Shown here piece by piece: positions 58,640-64,000 of a DNA stretch of 64,000 nt. The notes below the pieces were generated by a model. The model worked only from the letters and a program-made list of their open reading frames with translations, made no database searches and was not told where the DNA came from. A program made the translations under genes and the position numbers. This DNA comes from Ricordea florida (Eukaryota > Cnidaria > Anthozoa > Corallimorpharia > Ricordeidae): positions 16,804,060 through 16,868,059 of the forward strand of contig OX453287.1 in assembly GCA_949710005.1 (NCBI GenBank). Reading direction: 5' to 3'. Within the stretch, counting starts at the first letter, position 1; each line of letters opens with the position of its first letter.

Positions 58640-59340
58640 GCTTGATAAATAATTTATTTTTACATGACCAAGCCCCTGACTGGAACGGGGAAAACGAAAG
58701 AGTCGCGGTCGAAGGGAAACTCCCATTCCACTTCGCGGGTGATTTTCATTAGGACGTTCGATACGTGCAACCAGTTACTTCGGTTATTTTCTTTCCCATG
58801 GATTTTTATTTTAATACTAAAAATTTCGTCAATCTTACCAAAATGATAGCTTGAAAGAAGGTAAATATACCAGTTTATCGAGAAGAAGAGTATGTAGAGT
58901 TTATTTACAATTCATTTTCCCGTCTTTCCGAGAAAGCGATTGCATTATGTTGCGTGACATAATCGAATATGAAGATGTAACTGTAGATGACCATTTTAGG
59001 TTTCATAAAACATGACATCATAGTTTCCCAAAATACAAAATTACCGTCTCAAGAACGAAAAACAGGATGGAACGCAAATAAGTAATGGATATAGGCTACG
59101 CTGCCAAGAGAGAGACGGGAGAGAGATGCTGTTCTAAATTTAACCTTCAAAATTTAATTGTGATGCCGAAAGTCAGTGATCAGAAAAAGTTAAAAATTAT
59201 TGCAAAGAAGCCAAGCATAGCGAGACTGATCGATGGAAAGCTTAAAGCTCCAGTTTTATCCACAAGATATCATATAGCTGATTTTAAAAACCACAAGAAA
59301 TTGGGTAAATCAAACGAATTGATTTAGTAAGTTTATACCA
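58640..59340. other. host sequence upstream of the 206-aa gene
   Basis: This should contain the promoter of the minus-strand gene starting at 58513, but I could not define a core promoter or exon. Confidence 0.35.
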
Positions 59341-59346
59341 CCGTAA

Positions 59347-59430
59347 GGTAAAGAGGGAGGTGCTGACGTTTCGAGCGTTAACCCTTCGTCGGAGGGCTAA
59401 CGCTCGAAACGTCAGCACCTCCCTTTTACC
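59347..59430. repeat. inverted repeat of a dispersed host family
   Basis: GAGGGAGGTGCTGACGTTTC is mirrored by GAAACGTCAGCACCTCCC around CCCTTCGTCGGAGGG. Relatives with GGGCTAACGCT lie at about 1230, 5130 and 61690-61765. Confidence 0.75.
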
Positions 59431-60252
59431 AATTCGTTTGATTATCCCAGTTTCTTGTGATATTAAAAACCCTTGTCTGAATTCGGTGTACTACAAGTTT
59501 AAGGTAGTCCTGGAGGAGAAGCAATCGAAAGCTTTCGTTTTCAGAGATAAACAGAATGCAGACAGAATGCAAATTTTGATGGTTCAAATTCTACGCTCAT
59601 TCAGTTACTCTAAATATAGTGAATTGCGATCAGTTTTAGAAGGTGTTTCTCAGGCTGGTCCACTTTCAATTGCAAGGCGTTCAAGAAGAACAGGAAGAAA
59701 GAGTGAAACTAATTGTTTCTTCCTCACTGAAATACATCCTGTTGGATCGAACACAGCCCGTGTTAACGTCACTTTCCATGTCACGCTTAGTAGGTCATGA
59801 CGTCAGCAGCGAACTTCACTGGGAGCACCCTGACCCAGGAACTTGATAAATGGTACAAGAAACGCGATCATTTTCGCTCGATTCCATTATCACATCATCT
59901 GAAAGCCTGGGATAGACAAGATCACAGAGAGCGAACGAAGAACCGAAACATTTTCGGACGAGGGAAATTTATAAATGTGCACTTTGCAATTTCTTTTACG
60001 ATGTTTAACAATGAAAGCGCTATTAACGCTTGGCAGGTCAGCTTATTTACATTTCATTACCGTTGTCAGTGAAAAAGCATTACAAACTAACTTCCGAACC
60101 TACGTCTCCGTTTCTTTTTTCTCGTTCAGTTTTGAAAACTGCATATCACAAACTTACAATTTTGATTAAATTAGAATCGGCCAACTGCTTGTCCTTCTGA
60201 AAGAGGACCAACTTTGTAACCAGTTTTCATGCAGAAATTGAAAAAATGAAAT

Positions 60253-60785
60253 ACCGTAATGATCGATTTAGCGCCCTCCTTCCAATAAGCGCCCCCTTCC
60301 GAATAAGCGCCCCCCTTCGAATGTGTTTTTGTCAGTAAGCGCCCCTATTCCAATAAGCGCCCCCATTCTAATAAGCGCCCCATTCTTACAAGCGCCCCTA
60401 TTCTAATAAGGGTCCCTATTCTAATAAGCGTCCCTATTCTCATAAGCGCCCCGATCCGATTTGTTACTGTTACAGGTTCTGTTATTGTTAGTTACCGTAG
60501 ATAAACTCACGAACATTCACCGTACCGTACATGTATATATTTACTGCTAAAATGAACAGTTCTTTGAAAAGTAACTGAACTTTTATCAATTTGTTACTGT
60601 TACAGTTTCTGTTGTTGCTAGTTATTTTAATATTTATTAAAGTTTTGTTTTGAATATTAGGTTGTTTCTCAAAAAATTAAATAAACGCCCTGTCCCGAAT
60701 AAGCGCCCTGTCTCGAATAAGCGCCCTGTCTTGGGGTGCTAAAAGTAAATAAGCGCCCCGGGCGCTAAATCGAATCATTACGGTA
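60253..60785. mobile_element. MITE with TACCGTAATGAT termini and AATAAGCGCCC repeats
   Basis: TACCGTAATGATCGATTTAG at the left is mirrored by CTAAATCGAATCATTACGGTA at the right with one extra base. Inside, TAATAAGCGCCCC-like units recur near both ends. No protein is encoded. Confidence 0.78.
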
Positions 60786-61269
60786 ACTGAATACAAAAAA
60801 ATGAAAATAAAGTTTCAGGCGGCTAAATGAATTCTCAAGGAACAGATTACATTGAGGATACGAATTGTATGATACCGCTGTTGTAAATAGCAATATATAT
60901 CTTATTAGAAAATGAAAAACTTTATTTAAAAAAGCGTTTCAGGTAGTCAAAAATTCTTATGATCCTGAATTTACAATAGTAAAAAATTCTGCAGTTGTCG
61001 CGATACCCGATGGTGACATTTTTGTTGTGACAGCAACTTGGGTCATGGTAATACACTAACAATCATGGTAAGACATCTTTCATTACTCCACGCATGTCGC
61101 GTGATTATGACAATACTTATAGATTCGTTGAAATTCTGAGAAGGCAAACCGACATGAGTTGACTCACTCGCGACTCTCTCCGTATTCTACTTTTAAAGTA
61201 AAACATAAAACGTCACAACAACCATACTGCTGTCATCAAGAAAATGAAAACAGTAAAAGAATGAATGTA

Positions 61270-62050
61270 AAAATTACTAATTTAAAGGAATTTGAAGGGA
61301 ATTTTATGGATTCGGACTATATATGGTGATTATAAATTCTACAATCAAGCTGTTGTATTGACACATCATGCCAAAAGTGATAAGGTGAAATCAAAAAAAG
61401 GTCAAACTGACATTTTAAGAAGTTTAAGGAACTTTTAGGATTCGGACTACATATGCATATGGTGAATATAAATTCTACAACCAAACTGTTGCCAAAAATA
61501 ATAAGGTATGATTAAACAAGTGAAAGCTGTCATTTAAGGACTTTTAAGGGAGCTCTTAGGATTTGGACTACATACGATGAATACAGATTACACAGCCAAA
61601 TTTTCATTGTACGAAGTCATCATGCCAAAAATGATTGTAAGATTAAGGTGCGATTGAAAAAAGGGAAAACTGACATTTTATAGGAACACAAGAAATTGGG
61701 ATAATCCTCAAACGAATTGATAAAGTAAGTTAAACGACCGCAAGGTAAAAGGGAGGTGCTGACATTTTAGGAAGTTTGAGTAACTTAAGTGGTGAAAAAA
61801 TTATACCCCCAAAATGACTAACGAGTCGTCAGGCAAGAATTGAAATGGAAACGTCTATTGAAAAAAAAAAAGGAAAAATGAAACCTTTTCTGAGAAAGTT
61901 AAATAGTTTCAGGTTCCAGCCTATATATGGTGAATGTAAATTTTACAACAGAACTGTTGCCTGATAAGCCATCTTGCGAGGAAATGGAAAGGTGAAATTT
62001 AAAAACGGAAAAGCCTATCATTTTAAGCAGTTGAGGAAATTTTAGTTTTT
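61270..62050 (+). repeat. diverged tandem repeat, about 120-180-bp unit
   Basis: GGATTCGGACTAYATATG, GGTGAATATAAATTCTACAA, CCAAAAATGAT and GACATTTTAAG return in the same order four or more times with many changes. Confidence 0.55.
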
Positions 62051-62401
62051 ATGTTGTATTTGCATGCGTTATTGACCACAAATCATGAAGTCAAGTAGGC
62101 CATTGATACTGGCCTTTTTTGTGTTCTTATTGACCGAGATCTCGGAAACGGCTGCAAAGCAAGAATTGACGCCGGCCAGGTTTTTACTTCGAAAAACTGT
62201 CTCACTCAGCCACTGACTGAAGGATTTCCCTGAACCACGAGGTGAATATCACGAGATAGTGAGCCAATCAGATTGTTCAAAATACCAAGGTTGCTGAGTT
62301 GGTATATACTAGAGTTTTTTATAACCTCGTATGTTACTTTCCGTTGGTACATCGGCCTGGATATTTCGACTCTTTTGTTCATGTCTCTTGCCAGCCAGTT
62401 A

Positions 62402-62652
62402 TCAGTTTGTAGCTTCTTTGATACTTTCAACTCTTATCAGTCTTCTTTCTTGCATTCCCGATAACCCATCATATTCATCAAACCACCACAAATAGTCAAC
62501 AATTTGTATCATTTTCTCTGGGGCTTTCCTCCACTTGTTCATTACAACCGACGAATTTCTGTACGTTGAATAAGGATTTTTGCTTTCAATTCGGCTCGGA
62601 TTTCTTTGATGGTCTTCGATCCACTTTTCCACTTTGATTGGCCAATCGAAAC
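62402..62652 (-). CDS. C-terminal exon of a carbohydrate sulfotransferase
   Basis: After a TTTGCAG acceptor the frame reads FDWPIKVEKWIEDHQRNP, then NPYSTYRNSSVVMNKWRKAP and MIQIVDYLWWFDEYDG to a stop. A W-I, then PYST-RNS, then W-R order near the end is typical of Golgi carbohydrate 6-O-sulfotransferases (CHST family), which sulfate sugars with PAPS. It belongs with 63093-63587. Confidence 0.6.
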
Positions 62653-62862
62653 CTGCAAATGAATGAAGTTGAAAAGCCGTGTCTGTTATATTCGATACAA
62701 AATCTTCATACCGGATGAATTTGAATCAGCCCCTAAGCCATTCAGAGGACAAACCCAGGCGTAAGTTCCTTTCTATTGGTTTACATATGTTGTAAACATG
62801 AAGGCGAAATCCTGGGTCGGTGTAGTTTTTCCAATTTCTCACCCATTTTAAGTTATATATAC

Positions 62863-62889
62863 GGCTCTAGGATCCCGTATCAAGTTTAT
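62863..62889 (-). pseudogene. sulfotransferase 3'-phosphate-binding motif, frame uncertain
   Basis: The minus strand reads INLIRDPRA, the classic motif of this enzyme family. The adjoining frame LESFRDLVENENGYELK is offset by one base from it and a stop follows soon after. Either very short exons or a frameshifted gene would explain this. Confidence 0.45.
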
Positions 62890-63092
62890 AACTTTAACTC
62901 ATAACCGTTTTCATTTTCTACCAGATCTCGAAAGCTTTCTAGTGTTTTGTTTGACGTGGGATCTACAAGCTTTGTTGATTAGCAGTTTCGATAGAGAACT
63001 AAATAGTCTAAATACGTCGCTGGCGCGGAGAGCTTCGCTGCGTAGCAGAAACCGACTCGAGAAAATCGCTGGTAAAAGCAAGCTAACCTTAC

Positions 63093-63587
63093 TGAAATTA
63101 CATTTGAAGAAACTGTCCAGTATATTGTAACAAAAGTTTCTATAGTTAGCTGATGTCGCCCGCTCGCATTCCAGTATTGCTTTGAAATGCTCAACGGCTC
63201 AAACACATACATAACATCTGGATTGTTGTCACAAATTTCTCCGAGCAGTGATGATCCGCTTCGTCCCTGACTTAATATGAACACATTTGTTCGTGTTGAA
63301 GGTAGTTGTTGTTGGCTGTTTTCACCATTTTTTTCATGTGTAATCTCTGTTTGCATTGGTAGTAAGCTGTGTTTTTTTACAATTTCTTGAACGGAGCCGT
63401 TGGTTTTCTTTGGTTCTTCCTTAACTAAGTGTGAACAAATTTGTTCGTGTTGAAGATTGTGGTTGTTGTTGTTGGCGGTTTTTGCTGTTATTTGCTGTAA
63501 TCTGTGTTTGAAAGTACGCTGTTGATGATTTCTTAAACGGCGCCTGGTTTTGTTCATTTCCTCCGGCCTGACTTGATATGAACACAT
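63093..63587 (-). CDS. N-terminal exon of a carbohydrate sulfotransferase
   Basis: The frame includes TNVFILSQGRSGSSLLGEIC, the 5'-phosphosulfate-binding loop of PAPS-dependent sulfotransferases, followed by NNPDVMYVFEPL as in the CHST1-7 group, and a GTAAGG donor at 63092. Upstream, Gln/Asn/Lys-rich sequence comes from three tandem units of about 150 bp, each a frame-shifted echo of the ST-RTNVFIL-SQGR segment, so the true start is uncertain. No clear membrane anchor is visible. Together with the off-frame motif at 62863-62889 the gene may be broken. Confidence 0.6.
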
Positions 63588-63740
63588 TTGCTGCTGTTGA
63601 AGATCGATGTTGTTAGCTGCTGTTGAAGATCGATGTTGTTAGCTGCTGTTTTCGCCATTTTTCGGTGTAACCTCTGTTTGGAAGTACGCTGTCGTTCTTG
63701 AAGACAAAAACAACGCGGCACTTGGTTTTGTTTGGTGTTA
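63277..63740. repeat. three tandem units of about 150 bp
   Basis: ATGAACACATTTG or GTGAACAAATTTG begins units at about 63277, 63431 and 63578, each followed by GTTGAAG, TGTTGTT-rich sequence, GTAATCTSTGTTTG and a GGTTTTSTTTG end. Confidence 0.7.
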
Positions 63741-64000
63741 ACTGAATGCTCTTTTATCAAAGTAGTTTGTTTGACTTGTTGAGATTGCGAACTCCACATC
63801 TGTCCTCCGTTGTTCTCAGATTTGCTAAGAAAACGAAATGTCTCTTTTCCGTTGCATGGTGGTTGATTCTTGACATGAGCCGTTTCTGTCGTTTAAAGTA
63901 CGATGCTGATGAAAACTACAAAGAGTATGACTCAAGCGCGTAAGAAAACAAAGTTGATTTTCACTGCCTTGTTCATGAGTATCCTCAGAGCGAACAAATG

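Noticed and set aside
59360-59800. 146-codon open frame
   Set aside because: It begins in a dispersed inverted repeat, has no recognisable domain, and no splice or homology support.
62206-62430. 74-codon minus-strand frame beyond the sulfotransferase end
   Set aside because: Overlaps the end of the C-terminal exon in another frame and shows no family resemblance; probably 3' untranslated sequence.
63022-63050. Host string with GAGC-TTC-GCTG and CTGC-GTA-GCAG resembling the double hairpin
   Set aside because: Spacing and stem order differ from the element consensus; a single chance match in host DNA is not enough.

Overview
The window is animal genomic DNA, most likely from an anthozoan cnidarian (coral or sea anemone). 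This is inferred from the split host genes, the dense repeats and the type of virus-like element; the sequence alone does not prove the species. It holds two complete, related, virus-like DNA transposons of the Polinton/Maverick class set in host sequence. Element 1 (E1, 5908-21586, 15.7 kb) and element 2 (E2, 42105-57878, 15.8 kb) have the same gene order. Every recognised gene is open in both, and each element has about 0.5-kb terminal inverted repeats (TIRs) that are almost identical to each other, so both look recent and possibly intact.

Shared layout, left to right: a TIR with 11-bp tandem repeats; a protein-primed-type DNA polymerase B; a convergent retroviral-type integrase; then a rightward block with a candidate double-jelly-roll major capsid protein, an A32/FtsK-like packaging ATPase, about seven small or membrane-associated putative virion proteins, a large conserved protein with a C-terminal membrane anchor and a candidate minor capsid protein; then two leftward genes ('AWHP' protein and a SAP-plus-zinc-knuckle protein resembling giant-virus repeats); then the right TIR. 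Polymerase and integrase would replicate and insert the element; the central block would build and fill a particle. No adenain-like protease was recognised.

Unusual features: (1) a 27-nt double-hairpin sequence with stem covariation, scattered through both elements and inserted in frame in several genes, once inside a region coding on both strands; (2) a YTTAAAGA or TCTAAAGA box 28-36 bp before most ATGs; (3) 5-bp rather than 6-bp target duplications at both insertions; (4) TIRs that run into the coding sequence, so two unrelated terminal genes share promoter and first 18 codons; (5) differences between the elements, such as an extra truncated minor-capsid paralogue in E1 and an extra gene with duplicated promoter in E2.

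Host part: 1073-1925 holds the last two exons of an unrecognised plus-strand gene; 24125-24238 an exon resembling ATP synthase subunit e; 30429-37173 (minus) a complete eight-exon YKT6 SNARE gene; 37804-58513 (minus) a complete five-exon gene for an unrecognised 206-aa protein, with E2 inside its second intron; 62402-63590 (minus) parts of a carbohydrate sulfotransferase gene, possibly broken. The rest is introns and intergenic DNA with SINEs, MITEs, a hAT-like element, a non-LTR fragment and minisatellites.
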